64,000 nucleotides of DNA from Delphinapterus leucas. Lineage: Eukaryota > Chordata > Mammalia > Artiodactyla > Monodontidae. Of the stretch, positions 35,279 to 46,864 are shown piece by piece; position 1 is the stretch's first letter, and every line of letters begins with the position of its first letter. Where the stretch lies: assembly GCF_002288925.2 (NCBI RefSeq), contig NW_022098021.1, positions 6,326,138 through 6,390,137 on the forward strand. The letters are read 5' to 3'. The notes beneath the pieces were generated by a model. It did not search any database and was not told the origin of the DNA. It worked only from the letters and a program-made list of their open reading frames with translations. Made by a program: the position numbers and the translations under genes.

Positions 35279-36060
35279 TAGCTAGGGTTCTCCAGAGACA
35301 CAGAACCAGTAGGAGATACATACGTACATACATAGCATATTTTATATAGGAAAATAATATATATTTATGTATTAATACATTTATAATACAGAATATCCTA
35401 TTATATTTATTATGAATAACATATATACTATTACATATATACCTTAATGTAATATATTTTAATATATAATTATAATAAATATATAAATATATTTTTAAAT
35501 ATATAGATTTTAATATATTTTTATATATTTATAAATATATATAATATATAAAAATGTATTTATTATATATTTTAAATATGTAATTATGTCTATACATATA
35601 TTCATATATAGTATATATATAATTATAGAATATAGTATAGAGTACATATATAGTATAGTATAGTATATATTATATATATTATAGAATATAGAATACATAT
35701 ATATAAAAAGAGATTTATTGTGAGGAATTGGCTCACATGATTATGGAGGCTGAGAAGTCTCAAGACCTGCAGTCAGTGAGCGCATGGTGTAGGTTCCAGT
35801 CCAACGGCAGGAGAAGACTGATGTCCCAGATCAACCAGTCAGGCAGCTGAAGTTCCTTCTTACCCAACCTTCTGCTCTACTCAGGCCTTCAACAGATTGT
35901 ATGAGGCCCCCCACACTGGGGAGAACAGCCTGCTTTACTCAGTCTGCCAGTTCAAATGTTACTGTCATCTAGAATAAGGTATGACCAAATGCCTGGGCAA
36001 CCGTAGCCCCATCAGGTTGACACATAAAATGAACTCCCACAGGTGTCTGATGTAGCCTAG
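35277..36060 (-). repeat. Ancient LTR, antisense, swollen by an AT-rich expansion
   Basis: The left end 'tattagctagggttctccag' and the right part ('ggcctcttcaacagatt'-like text, 'ctttactcagtctgccagtt', 'caggttgacacataaaatga') are the two ends of one reversed LTR of ERVL/MaLR type. Between them is a block of about 370 bp of almost pure A/T. Confidence 0.6.
35335..35708. repeat. AT-rich minisatellite-like tract
   Basis: About 370 bp of near-pure A/T built from TATA-, ATATATT- and GTATA-type words. It is probably an expansion of a short AT-rich run present in the host LTR. It has many self-complementary words, so cruciform formation and instability are likely. Confidence 0.9.
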
Positions 36061-36284
36061 GGACCAGCACTTCTGGGCTGTGCTGTTCATTGGCCCACAG
36101 TCAGTCAGTGAGCCCTTGAAATATGACCAGTGCTGGACACTGAAGTGATGTTCAGCATGTTGGTTTAAATAAAACATATTATTACAGGTAATCGCACTGG
36201 ACTTTGTACATTTTACATGTTGTTGGTAGAAAATTTGAAATTACATAAGTGGCTCACATTGTATTTCCGTTGGGTAGTGCTGGT
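36061..36284. repeat. Possible DNA-transposon (MER-type) fragment
   Basis: 'ccagtgctggacactgaagt', 'aaattacataagtggctcac' and 'tgggtagtgctggtctgtag' resemble an old hAT-type MER element. Weak. Confidence 0.3.
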
Positions 36285-36760
36285 CTGTAGGGCCTTGTTA
36301 GTGTGGCGAGGAGTCTGCATTTCACTCTGAGTAGCTTGGGAGGTGAGAGGAGGGTTTTGAGATTGGGAATGACTTGCTCTAAGTTAGGTTGAAGTTAATT
36401 CACCTGCTGCCCTGGGGGCATATGCAGTAGAGGGGCGGCGGTGGTGGCAGCAGAGCTGGTGGGAGGCCTTGAAGAAGGAGGAAGGGGCGATGGTGACCTG
36501 GGCTCTGCAGGGGCAGTGGGGAGGGGGAAGAAGTGGTCAGACCTGGGAGATGTTCACCGAGGAGATCCAGCAAGCTTTGCTGATGGACTGAATGGGGGCT
36601 GGGAGCCAAACAAGGTGACTCCTTTGTGTGTTCGGCCTGAGCACAGTGAGTGAAGGGTGGAGCCGTTTGCTGAGATGGGAAAGGCTTGGGGTATGTTCAC
36701 TAAATGCGTGAAGCACCTTTTTTGAGAGTAGGAAGAAAAAAAGTAGTGGCTAGACATTCA
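36285..36760 (-). repeat. L2 LINE, antisense, second part of the interrupted copy
   Basis: It continues where 35235 stops: 'ctgtagggccttgttagtgt', 'ggaggtgagaggagggtttt', 'caagctttgctgatggactg', 'gccgtttgctgagatgggaa'. The spacing and order imply that later insertions split one L2 copy. Confidence 0.65.
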
Positions 36761-37027
36761 AAAGGGAACTCAGACCTTAGAAGAGGTAAACCAACAAGAC
36801 TGAAACAGTTTGTCCAAAGGCGGTAAAACAGAGGAGGTGCTCACAGGTGTGTGGGAAGAACGGCAGGAGACAGGTGGACAAGGATAAAGTGGGGTGAGGC
36901 AGGTCCGATGGTGTCGGGAGAAGCAGTAGCCCAGTCAGGCGGCCAGAAAAGGAGACAGGGACAGAGAGGTTGGCTCCAGATACCTGCCTCCCTCTCCAAA
37001 GCCTGGAAATGATCTCTCCCCAGTCAT

Positions 37028-37028
<1 letters not shown>
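36761..37028. other. Intronic sequence, nothing recognised
   Basis: Purine-rich; no family assigned. Confidence 0.4.

Positions 37029-37079
<51 letters not shown>
37029..37079 (+). repeat. (CA)n microsatellite
   Basis: About 25 units, ending a few bases before an assembly gap. The gap is probably due to this repeat. Confidence 0.97.
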
Positions 37080-37084
<5 letters not shown>

Positions 37085-37087
37085 CGC

Positions 37088-37097
37088 NNNNNNNNNN
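37088..37097. other. Assembly gap (10 N)
   Basis: Ten undetermined bases directly after the CA repeat. The true length is unknown. Confidence 1.
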
Positions 37098-37189
37098 ACA
37101 CATACGTATAAATGATCTGTAATAGTGCTTTTAAAGCTGTGAGGGAAAAGTTGACATATTTGAACATTTAAATATTTTAAAACTACTAT

Positions 37190-38000
37190 ACAAGGAAAGG
37201 TACTCTAAATACATTGTAAGAAGTGAAAGGCTGGAAAATATAATTTGTATAGCAGGCAAGGGATTAATATCCAGCAGAAATGAAGAGTTCCTACACACCA
37301 GTAAGAAAAATGGGCAGAGGGTTTAATTAGGCAATTTTCAAATAAAGAAATGCCCATGACCAATTTGAAAAGATTCCGAGTGTCTGGCAAAAATTGAAAT
37401 GATGAGACTTCAGTGCCGGTAGGGCGTGGGGCGTGTAGGAAGAACTGGCCTCGCACACCTGGTTGGGAGTGTAAATTTAGTAGCTTTTCATGGAGGGCAG
37501 TTGGGCTGCGTCTGGTAATATTGCAAATGAGCAGGATCTTAATCCAGCAAAAGTGTATGTGTGCATTCATCCTGTAAAGATACTGGTACATGCGTACAAA
37601 GAAACAAGTAGAAGTATGTTTATTATAGCACATTTAGCTATTTTAATAGCTAACACGTGCAAACAGTCTAAACGTTCGTCAACAGGAGGATGGGTAAATT
37701 ATGGTACATCTTTGCCCATTAATATGATGTGGCATTTTTTTAAAGACCTATGAATGCACTGATATGAAAAAGATCTTCAAAAGTGTGGATATGTAAAAAG
37801 AAATTGCAGTATGGGATGCATTTAGCTAATTAATAGCTGTATTTGTATTTGGGTAGATATACTTAAAAATACCTAGAAGAAGGTTTGGAAGCGTAAACGC
37901 CAAATTGCTAGCTGGTTACCTCTGGAAGAGGAGTAAGGGTGCAGGGCGTGGGGCAAAGTGGGAAGTTTGTGTTCCGCTTCTAAGGAGCCATCACCATCAC
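37190..38000 (+). repeat. Ancient LINE-1 (L1ME/L1M) 3' fragment, sense
   Basis: Sense L1 order: 'gggattaatatccagcagaa', 'gtaagaaaaatgggcagagg', 'ttaggcaattttcaaataaa', 'atgggtaaattatggtacat', 'gctggttacctctggaagag'. Coding capacity is lost. Confidence 0.75.
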
Positions 38001-38770
38001 GAGGGTTTATTTCTGAAACGACATAATAAACTGTGCTGAGGCGGAGACGGGTCTAGGTACACCCAGGTCGGCGTTATTCCTGATCTTCCATCCATCATTC
38101 TTGGACTTTCTGATGAAGGGGATGTGACGGGGAGGGTCTGTGCCCAGCACACAAGGGAGAAACGGTGCTGTGTCCTGAGTGCCTGGTCTTAGACATGGCC
38201 CGAGCTCAGGCTGTCCCGTGCTGCTGCAGCCGGCTCTGCCAGCAGGTTCTACAAAGGCTCAGCTGCAGCAGAGAGAGAGCTCAGAGGCTGTCCAGGTCAC
38301 CTCGGTGGACGAGTGGAAGTTAATTAGAGGCAGACTGTGTCCCCCGCGGCTCGACTCTCATGATGCTGGAGTCGTTAGCAGTTAGATTCGGCTACAGCTT
38401 CCTTCTCCATGTAATGAAAATTTGTTTTGGCAGAAGGAGGCAGGCAGACTGAGGACAGCACAATTTTAATTCCCAGATAGTTTGTCAGGGTCTTTGGGGT
38501 GCGGTGACCTCCAGAGATAGGGGTGGTTTTCATCAAATCAGAGACAGCAGTGTACTTATTCCTCTGACCACTCAAAACGAAATTCCCTCTGCTATAAACA
38601 AGTGTGTCATTCCTGAAGCACAGGGGGTGGTGACCATAGCAACAAATCACCCAAATATTATTTTGTTCTCTGTGCCTTTTGTTAAGCCTCCCTTTGCACA
38701 AACAATCTGTGTTTGTTTCAATTGTAATGAACTCTCTTTGTTTCTTTTTCTCTTTTTAAACTGTATATAG
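38001..38770. other. Intron immediately upstream of the 99-nt exon
   Basis: Unique-looking sequence. The last 45 bases are strongly T/C-rich ('tgtttctttttctcttttta') and end in 'tatatag', a good acceptor. Confidence 0.6.
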
Positions 38771-38869
38771 GAACGAAGAAAGAAGTACAGAAAGATCAAG
38801 ATGCTAATAAACCTGCAGTTTCATCTCCTAAGAGAATGTCGGCTTCAGCCGCCAAGCTTCATTCGCCAG
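38771..38869 (+). CDS. MTUS2: MTUS2 internal exon (99 nt), Lys/Ser-rich linker
   Basis: The exon runs from acceptor 'ctgtatatag' to donor 'CGCCAG|gtattt'. It completes the Gly codon split at 10794, continues [18 protein letters not shown] and [14 protein letters not shown], and ends in phase 1 with the first base of the Gly codon finished at 59230. At 99 nt it is symmetric (phase 1-1), so skipping it would delete 33 residues without a frameshift. The peptide is strongly basic, disordered and Ser/Pro-rich, as expected of a microtubule-lattice-binding linker before the C-terminal coiled coil. SSPKR and HSPG are Ser-Pro sites of the kind used by proline-directed kinases (inference). The donor is weaker than those of the other two exons, which may allow alternative use. 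It looks like part of the same transcript as the 10633 and 59230 exons because strand, phase and composition all agree. Confidence 0.85.
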
Positions 38870-39399
38870 GTATTTAAGAAACGTGAACTGTGTTATCTGC
38901 GGAGACTTGAACTTGGAGTTTATTGTGTTCAAATGTCATTAGTGGAGCAGTGCCAGCCCATGTGGTATGAGTGATGGTTCCAGGGCTTGACATACACGTA
39001 CGGATGTGTTCTGACTCTAGCTGAAATGAACCAGCTGTTGGCATCATTTTGTCTTAAAACACAGAATGTTATGCTACGTTTAAGTGGTAGAATCTTCTCT
39101 GTGTAGGAGTATCTGCTATTCCAACAGAATATAAAATAATTTATAATTGAAAAATAGACTTTGGAGATCTAACTTCAAGAGAGAATATTTCCCAAAAAGA
39201 AGAAAAACAGAGAAATAAATGGTAGATATCAAATACTTGTTATTTTGTTTATTTACATCCTGATATGAATAAGCTACGTAATGTCACATGAAAGCTGAAA
39301 ATGGCTTATTAAGAAAACTCATGCTGTAAGGTATCAACCCCTTTGTAGAATAGAGTGCAATATAACCTCAGGACATTTTCTTTAAGCACACAAGTAGTA
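38870..39399 (+). other. Start of 20,360-bp MTUS2 intron
   Basis: Unique-looking AT-rich sequence after the donor. No exon or repeat recognised. Confidence 0.5.
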
Positions 39400-39660
39400 G
39401 CAGTAATAGCAGCTAATGTTTGAGTTCTTACTGTATACCACACGCAGTCCTAAGCTCTTTAGATATATCCATGTATTTAAGGCCCACAATAACTGGGAGA
39501 CAGGTACTATTATTGCCTCTCCCTTTACACGTGAGGAAATTGAGGTACAGAGATTTTTGTTAATTTGCCCAGAGCCACAGGAAATAAGTAGTAGAGTATT
39601 GGTTTGAATGCAGACACTCTGAACCCCAAAACTGCAGTCTTAGTTGCCACACTGTTAACC
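39400..39660 (-). repeat. MIR SINE
   Basis: Reverse MIR pattern over most of its length: 'gcagctaatgtttgagttct', 'gtatttaaggcccacaataa', 'acgtgaggaaattgaggtac', 'atttgcccagagccacagga'. Confidence 0.88.
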
Positions 39661-39761
39661 AGAAAGCTTGGAGAATAGTGAACTTTTTAATATTTCTGGT
39701 AAATTAAAAATGTATAGGAAGTAATCCAAAGCCACACACGAGAGGGTCAGGAGACAAAACC

Positions 39762-40253
39762 TGTTACCGATCGAAAGTTCGTGTGCACGATGCACAGTGA
39801 GGCCAAACACGTGGAAATTTCGGAGTTTGGAGTAGAGAAAGGTTTATTGCAGGGCCATGCAAGGAGGTGGGTAGCTTGTGCCCACAAAACCCCCAACTGC
39901 TCAAACGGTTTCAGCAAAGCATTTTTAAAGGCAAGGTAAGGGAGGGGCGTGGTTAGTTGTTGCAAACTTCTTGGTGTCGAAATCCTTTGTTCTTGCAGCT
40001 GTGCATGTAGGTCAGGTTAGGCTGTTCCTGTAAACCTCCAACAAGACAAATGCTTTTCTCTGTTCTGCAACATTTTTTCTTTATAAGAATGACCTTCTTA
40101 AAGGTCAGCACCTTGAGAATAGGCTATCCTGTATAGTTCAGGCTATAGGCAACATTCTTTTACAAAAGGTGCAGAGCCAGCATGACTAAGCACAGGCAGC
40201 AAAGCAAAAGAAACAGATCTAATATGGAGTCAGATTTGTTCTTCCCTATTACA
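39762..40253 (-). mobile_element. Solo LTR of an endogenous retrovirus (class I type), antisense
   Basis: On the minus strand the element starts with TG and ends with CA. It has a TATA-like word ('ctttaaaaatgctttgct' region near 39920-39935) and an AATAAA signal near 39840 ('caataaacctttctctact'), so U3, R and U5 organisation is visible in about 490 bp. Flanking words 'aacc' and 'agcc' may be a 4-bp target duplication with one change. No gag, pol or env sequence is adjacent, so it is a solo LTR left by recombination. It is better preserved than the MaLR LTRs in this window. Confidence 0.75.
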
Positions 40254-40589
40254 AGCCCAGTGCCTAAGGAGGGTGGGAGATGAGATCGGAGAACCCTTCA
40301 TAAATCTGGAATTTCTGAAGGGCAACACCCTCACTAGACAAATTAGGAAGGGAGAAAAGCTCACCCTGCGGGAGGAGTCTGGCCTATTGTGCTCTGGCTC
40401 TGAGAGAAGGTGGGAAGGGAACCAGTCCTCCTTTAGGAAATCCTCACCTCAATCAGCCCTGCCTCAATCAGGGAGCTGGAATGCCTGCTACCACTACAGT
40501 CTGAAAATTCAACTTAAAATGCTACAGTACTTGTGTCCACTTGGTGAATAAAATGTGAAACTGCTACACACACAAGGAAATAAGCCACT
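40254..40589. other. Intronic sequence, nothing recognised
   Basis: No exon or family recognised. Confidence 0.4.
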
Positions 40590-40780
40590 GTGAGTGAGGT
40601 CCTTATATTGTAAGTAAATGGATAAATTGTGGTATTTATACAGTGGAATTCTATTCACCAGTAAGAGAGTAAAGATGTTTTACATTGTGTAATTTCAGAC
40701 TTGGTTAAGTTAAACTATACATGTTAACATTTTTAGAATTACCAATAAAATAGAGTTCTGAACCAGTAAGGGGAAAAGTT
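40590..40780 (+). repeat. LINE-1 3' fragment, sense
   Basis: 'aaattgtggtatttatacag' and 'ggaattctattcaccagtaa' are typical of an L1 ORF2 end. Short. Confidence 0.55.
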
Positions 40781-40794
40781 GAAAAGAGGGGTTA

Positions 40795-40930
40795 AGAAAA
40801 ATTTAAATCTATATAAATGAAGGCAAAAGAGGGAGAAAGGAAAAAGAAAACAGGGAGAGGGAAAGAGAGGAAAGAAGGAAGGGAGAAGGTAGGGATATGG
40901 AAGAAATTGAAAGAATAAAATAAGGTATTA
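40795..40930 (+). repeat. Purine-rich low-complexity tract
   Basis: A long A/G-only run built of GGGAGA, GGAAAG and GAAGG words. Confidence 0.85.
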
Positions 40931-40940
40931 GAAATGAATT

Positions 40941-41255
40941 CAGGGACTTCCCTGGTGGCGCAGTGGTTAAGAATCTGCCTGCCAGTGCAGGGGACACGGG
41001 TTCCAGCCCTGGTCCGGGAAGATCCCACATGCCGCAGAGCATCTAAGCCTGTGCGCCACAACTACTGAGCCCGTGTCCACAACTACTGAAGCCTGCGTGC
41101 CTAGAGCCCATGCTCCGCAGCAAGAGAAGCCACTGCAATGAGAAGCCCACACACCACAACGAAGAGTAGCCGAGCTGCTGCTCGCCGCAACTAGAGAAAG
41201 CCCGCGCGCAGCAACACAGCAAAAATAAATAAATTAATTAATTTTTTTCAAAAAA
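40941..41255 (+). mobile_element. Long CHR-family SINE with 10-bp target-site duplication
   Basis: The head 'gggacttccctggtggcgca' is followed by the CHR body with 'ccacaactactgagcccgtg' and 'cacaacgaagagtagcc' modules and an AAATAAATAAATTAATTAA tail. 'gaaatgaatt' is at 40931-40940 and 41256-41265. Confidence 0.9.
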
Positions 41256-41445
41256 GAAATGAATTTAAAGATGTCATAAAGAATGAACATGAACTAAACT
41301 CTTAGACTAAATCACAGATTTAGATTACCAGACTGGATTCATTTATTGAACAGTCACACAGTATTTATTAAGTGCACATTGTATGACGTAAAATCTAGCT
41401 TTAGACTGTTTTACAAAGTACACACCTAAAATACAAGAATACTAG

Positions 41446-41574
41446 GGAATTCCCTGGTGGTCCAGTGATTAGGGCTCCACACTTCCATTGCAGGGATCTT
41501 AGTTCCTCAACGGGTTCAATCCCTGGTCGGGGAACTAAGATCCCTCATGACACATGGCAAAAAAAAAAAAAAAA
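41446..41574 (+). mobile_element. CHR-1-type SINE
   Basis: Complete from 'gggaattccctggtggtcca' to a pure A tail of about 17. The middle has a local repeat of 'ggatcttagttcctcaac' and 'ggggaactaagatccctc', which are partly inverted copies of each other. No convincing target duplication. Confidence 0.85.
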
Positions 41575-41654
41575 ATCCTAAAACGTTGAAAATAAAAGGA
41601 CTGAAATATTTATGCCAAGAAAATACGAAGCAAAAAAAAGTGTGTGGTATTTTG

Positions 41655-44600
41655 TATTGAAGCATCTTTATTTGATATAATTAATAAAGATTAAACTACA
41701 CATACTGAAAGTGTACAGTTTGGTGAGTTTCGACATATGTATGCACATGTGGAACCATCACCACAGTCAAGACGGCAAACATGTCCACCATCCCCTGGAG
41801 TTTCCTGGTGCCCCTTTGTCATCCTCTCCACCTAGCCCTTTGCACCCACACCCCAATCCCCACTCTGTCCCTAAAGATTAGTTTGTATTTGCTAAAGGTT
41901 GATACAGATGGAATCATATATACTCTACTTTTATCTGGCTTCTTTTACTCAGCATGGCTTTTTTGAGATCTATCCACGTGGCAATAGTCCATTCCTTTTT
42001 ATTGGTGAATAGAATTCCACTGTGTAAATACCACAGTTTATCCATTTACCTATTGAGAGACTTCGGGGGTTTTTCCCCAAGGATTTGGCTGTTATAAATG
42101 AAGCTACTATGCACATTTGTACAAGTCTTGGTATGGCCTTCTGCTTTTATTCCTCTCGGCAAATAGCTAGGAGTGGAATGCCTGAGTCATATGGTAGCTA
42201 TGTGTTTAACTTTTTAAAACTGTTTAAAAGTTTTCCAAACTGTTTTCCAAAGTGGTTTTACCATTTTTTATTCCCATCGGTGGTGTCTTAGAGATCCAGT
42301 TTCTCCACATCCTTGCCAACCCTTGGTATGGTCATTTTTTAAATAGTATACATTATAGTAGGTACACAGTGGTATCTTGTGGTTTTAATTTGCATTTCCC
42401 TAATAACTAATGATGTTATAATGTTGAGCATCTTTTTGTTTATTTGACATCTGTGTATATTCTTTGATGAAATATATATTCCAGTCTTTTGCCATTTGGG
42501 TTTTTTTGGTCTTTTTATTGAATTTTGAGAGTTTTTATATATTCTGGATGCAGTTTTTTCAGCTATGTGATTTGCAATTTTTTCTCCACAATTTGTGGCT
42601 TGTTTTGCTTCTCTTAACAATGTCTTTTGAAGATTAGATGTTCTTAATTTTCATGAAGTCCAATTCATATTTTTTTTCTTTTATGGACCATATTGTGAGT
42701 GTTATCTAAAAAATCTTTGCATAACCCAAGGTCACAAAGATTCTCTCCTACATTTTATTCTAAAAAGATTTATAGTTGTAGGTTTTATATTTAAGTCTAT
42801 GACCCATTTAATTTAATTTTTGTATATAGTGTGAGGTATGGCTTGACTCTCTTTTTGCAGAAGGATATACAATTGATTCTACTCTGACCATTATTATTTC
42901 TCTTCTGCTTACGCTGGATTTAATTAGTTAATGTCATTCATCTGAAGTCTTTCTGCTTTTCTAGTGTGCACTTAGTACAGTAAATTTTCCTCTATATACT
43001 GCTTTTAGATATATAATTTACAAATTTTGATATATTGGGTTTTCATCTTCATTGAGTTCACAATATTTTCAAGCTTCCCTTTTTGATTTCTTATGTCCCC
43101 TTGATTATTTAGAAATGTGTTTTTTTAGTTTGCAAATATTTGGGACTTTCCAGAGATCTTTCTGATTTTATTTCTAATTTAATTCCATTGTGGTTGGAGA
43201 ACATACTTCGGATGACTTGAATCCTTTCAAATTTATTGAGACTTTGTCTTATGACCCACACCAAGGGCTGTCTTGGTGAATCTCTCATATGTGCTTAAAA
43301 AGAAGGCCTTTTCTGCCGTTTCTGTGTGGAATATTCTACAGTGTCATAGTTCAAGTTTGTTGATAGCATTGTTCAAGTATGCTATAGCCTTACTGATTTT
43401 CTGTCTGCTGTTCTATCAGTAATTGAGAGAAGGTTATTGAAATCTCAGAGTATAATTGGGGACTTGTCTTTCTCCTTTCAGCTCTATCATCATTTTGCTT
43501 TGTGTATTTTGAAGCTCTGTTATTAGGTACATAAATGTTTAGGATTGTTTATCATTTTGATGAATTTTCCACTATCGTTATGAAATGACCCTCTATCCCT
43601 GGTAATATTCTTTTCCCTGAAGTCTACTTTATTCAATATTAATAGTGCCACTCAGCTTTCTATTCATTTCAGCATGGAATACCTCTTTCCATACTTCTCC
43701 TTTTCATCTATTTCTCTTTATATTTAACTTGTTTTTTTATAGGCAGTTTGTCATTGGCTCTTCCATTTTTATCCAGTCTTAAATCTCTACCTTTGATGTA
43801 CATTTAATGTTATTGGTTTGATTGGGAGTAAATCTACCATCTTGCATTATTTTCTATTTATCCCACATGTTCTTTTTTCCCCCTATTTTACAGCCTTCTT
43901 TTACATATTTTTTATGATTCCGTTCCTCCCCTTGGTTGATGTATTAGCTACCTATATCTTGTCGTGTTATTTTAGTGGTGGTTTTAAGGTTCAGAGTCTA
44001 CATCTTTAACTTTACACATTCTAGCTTCAAGTGGTATTATATCGCTTCACATATAGTATAAGAGTTACAACAGTATGCTGGCATCTCTCGCCTCCTGGCA
44101 TTTGTGCTACTGTTAGCAAACATCTTCCTTCTACGTATGTTCTGTGTATAAACCCACACTACATTGTTATTTTTGATTATCAGCACTCAGTTTTCTTCTT
44201 AAGCAAAAGTCTTTTAGATCTACTCAATTAGTTCTCACTGCTGGTGCTCTTCATTCCTTTATGCGGATCCAGATTTCTATCTGGTATCATCTTTCTTCTG
44301 CCCGAAGGATTTCCTTTAAAATTTCTTATAGTGGAGGTTTCCTGGTGATAAAATCTTCCTGTTTTTGTTTACCTTCATTTTTGAGAGATACTTTTATTTT
44401 GTTCAGAATTCAAGTTGGCATTATTATTTTCTTGAGGTATTTAAAGATGTTGTTCCACTGTCTTTTGGTTTGAATGGTTCCCAATTTAAAATGGACTGTC
44501 ATCCTGATCTTTATTTCTCTGTGCCTGTGTGTCTTTTTCTTCTCTGACTGCTTTAAAGATGTTCTCCTGGGCTTCCCTGGTGGCGCAGTGGTTGAGAGTC

Positions 44601-45132
44601 CGCCTGCCGATGCAGGGGACGCGGGTTCGTGCCCCGGTCCGGGAAGATCCCACATGCCGCGGAGCGGCTGGGCCCGTGAGCCATGGCCGCTGAGCCTGCG
44701 CATCCAGAGCCTGTGCTCCGCAACGGGAGAGGCCACAGCAGTGAGAGGCCCGTGTACCACACACACAAAAAAAAGATGTTCTCTTTATCACTGGTTTGGA
44801 GCAAATTGATTACACTATACCTTGGTGTCATTTTCTTTGTGGGATTTTTTGTGTGTGTGCTCGAATTTTCTTGAGATTCTTTGATCTGTGGGTATGTAGG
44901 TTTCATCAAATTTGAAAAATTTTGCCCATTATTTCTTCAGAAATTTTCCACCCTAACAGCCTTATCTCCAGGGACTCCAATTATGCATATGTTAGGCCCC
45001 TGGTAGTTGCCCCACTCCTGTCCAAACTGATACTCTGTTCATTTCTTTCAGTCTTTTTTCTCTGTGTGTTTAATTTTGGCTAGTTTCTCCTGCTATATGT
45101 TTGCTAATCTTTTCCTTTCCCTTTTCTTTTGA
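41655..45132 (-). mobile_element. Long, old LINE-1 in antisense, reaching the ORF1 region
   Basis: The reverse complement runs from the 3' UTR at 41655 through the ORF2 C-terminus (42339-42620 has '[15 protein letters not shown]', a landmark). It continues through decayed reverse transcriptase and endonuclease regions to the ORF1 zone around 44900-45130 ('gactccaattatgcatatgt'). The element is nearly collinear with the younger copy at 50545-55615. Many stops make it non-functional. A CHR-2 SINE splits it at 44567-44771. Confidence 0.8.
44567..44771 (+). mobile_element. CHR-2-type SINE with 12-bp target-site duplication
   Basis: A complete sense copy. 'aaagatgttctc' is at 44555-44566 and 44772-44783. 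It sits in the old antisense LINE-1 and ends in a CACACACA-interrupted A tail. Confidence 0.94.
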
Positions 45133-45145
45133 AAAAATAACATCC

Positions 45146-45440
45146 GGGCTTCCCTGCTGGCGCAGTGGTTGAGAATCCGCCTGCCAATGCAGGGGACATG
45201 GGTTCGAGCCCTGGTCTGGGAAGATTCCACATGCCGCGGAGCAACTAGGCCCGTGAGCGACAACTACTGAGCCTGCGCGTCTGGAGCCTGTGCTCTGCAA
45301 CAAGAGAGGCCGCGATAGTGAGAGGCCCGCGCACCGCGATGAAGAGTGGCCCCCACTTGCCGCAACTAGAGAAAGCCCTCGCACAGAAACGAAGACCCAG
45401 CACAGCTAAAAATAAAAATAAAAATAAATAAATAAAATTT
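45146..45440 (+). mobile_element. Long CHR-family SINE with 13-bp target-site duplication
   Basis: The head is 'gggcttccctgctggcgcag', with long-form modules and an (AAATA)n tail. 'aaaaataaca(t/c)cc' is at 45133-45145 and 45441-45453, one mismatch. Confidence 0.9.
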
Positions 45441-45453
45441 AAAAATAACACCC

Positions 45454-45941
45454 AATTATTAGTTCTATAGGTCACAGTTCCACAGGTCAGACATCCAGGT
45501 GTGGCTTCATTGGGTTCTCTGTTCAGCGTATCGCAAGGTTGAAATCATGGTATCGGCTAGGCTGAGTTCTTGAATAGAGGCTCTGGACAAAAATCCACTT
45601 TCAAGTGCATTCAAGTTGCTGGTAGAACCACTTCATTGTAGTTGTGGGACTGAGGTCTCTGTTTCCTTGCTGGCTGTCTGTAGGGGCACTTTTAGCTCTT
45701 AGGGCCCCCTCATTCCTTGCCATGCAGCTCCCTCTATCTTCGAAGCAGTAATGGTGTGTTGAATGCTTCTCAGGCCTCAAATCTCTGACTTCCCACTCTG
45801 CAACCAGTTGGAGAAAACTCTGCTTTTAACAGGCTCACCTGATTAGGTCAGGCTCACTAAGGATAATCTCCCCCTTTGTTTATAATGTTACATAATTGTC
45901 ATATTCACAGATTCCACTCACACTCAAGGGCGTTTTGCAGG
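45454..45941. other. Intronic sequence, no family assigned
   Basis: Nothing recognised with confidence. Confidence 0.4.
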
Positions 45942-46302
45942 TGTCTTAGTCAGCTCAGGGTGCTATAACAAATACCATACTGGTGGCTTAAACAACAGAA
46001 ATGTATTTCTCATGGTTCTGGAGCCTGGGAGGTCCAAGCTCAAAGTACTGGCTGATTTGGCTACTGGTGAGGACCCTCTTCTGGTTTTCAGATGGATGCC
46101 TTCTTGCTGTGTCATCATGTGGGGGAAAGAGGTCATCTCTCTCGTGTCTCTTCTCTTAAGACCACTAATCCCATCCATGAAGGCTTCACCCTCATGACCT
46201 AATTACTTCCCAGAAGCACCACCTCCAAATACCATCACATTGGCGATTAGAGATTTAACATATGAATTTTGGGAGAACCCAAACATTCAGTTCAAAACAG
46301 CA
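45942..46302 (-). repeat. MST-type LTR (ERVL-MaLR), antisense
   Basis: Reverse MST landmarks in order: 'tgtcttagtcagctcagggt', 'taaacaacagaaatgtattt', 'ttctggagcctgggaggtcc', 'ttcaccctcatgacctaatt', 'ataccatcacattggcgatt', 'tttaacatatgaattttggg'. It is a solo fossil LTR. Confidence 0.85.
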
Positions 46303-46864
46303 GGATATGTATGCAAGGGTGCAGAAACACAAGTCCAGATTACCACAGGGGAATTTCAAGCCAGCTTTGGTGAATAGAAACCTATGTAATGGATAATGGA
46401 CAGACCTGGGGGCATAGTATTTCGGTTCCAGCCTCACCTCCTTGCTTCCTTCATCCCTCTCTGAGGGTGACTCTCCTTTCTTCAGATTACTGGATACCAG
46501 AGAAGAAGGTGAACTGAAACAGGGATAACTGTATCAGGCCTTGAACCTGCTCCTGTCATCTGGGTGAGGAGTGGCTGGTGAAGTTGAGGTGTGCTTCCCT
46601 CCCCCGCTGATCTGTAGATTGGCTGAGGACAGTCACTGTATTTTATGTCATCAGTCCCATCCCCAAAACAAAACAAGCCATAACAACAAAATTCCCCTGA
46701 CCCACTTCTCTCCCCACCTTTGTAGCCAGGCTTGGGAAAGAGTCTTCCATGATCCCCGTCCTTGTCCCTTTGCTTACAAGGGACTCCTCCCCTCGCTGCC
46801 GGCTAGCGCCACACCCCACCCCACCCCGCCCATTCCACTGCCCTGCAAAGGCCACAAGTGACCT
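46303..46864. other. Intronic sequence, nothing recognised
   Basis: C-rich patch near 46800-46850. No exon or family recognised. Confidence 0.4.
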
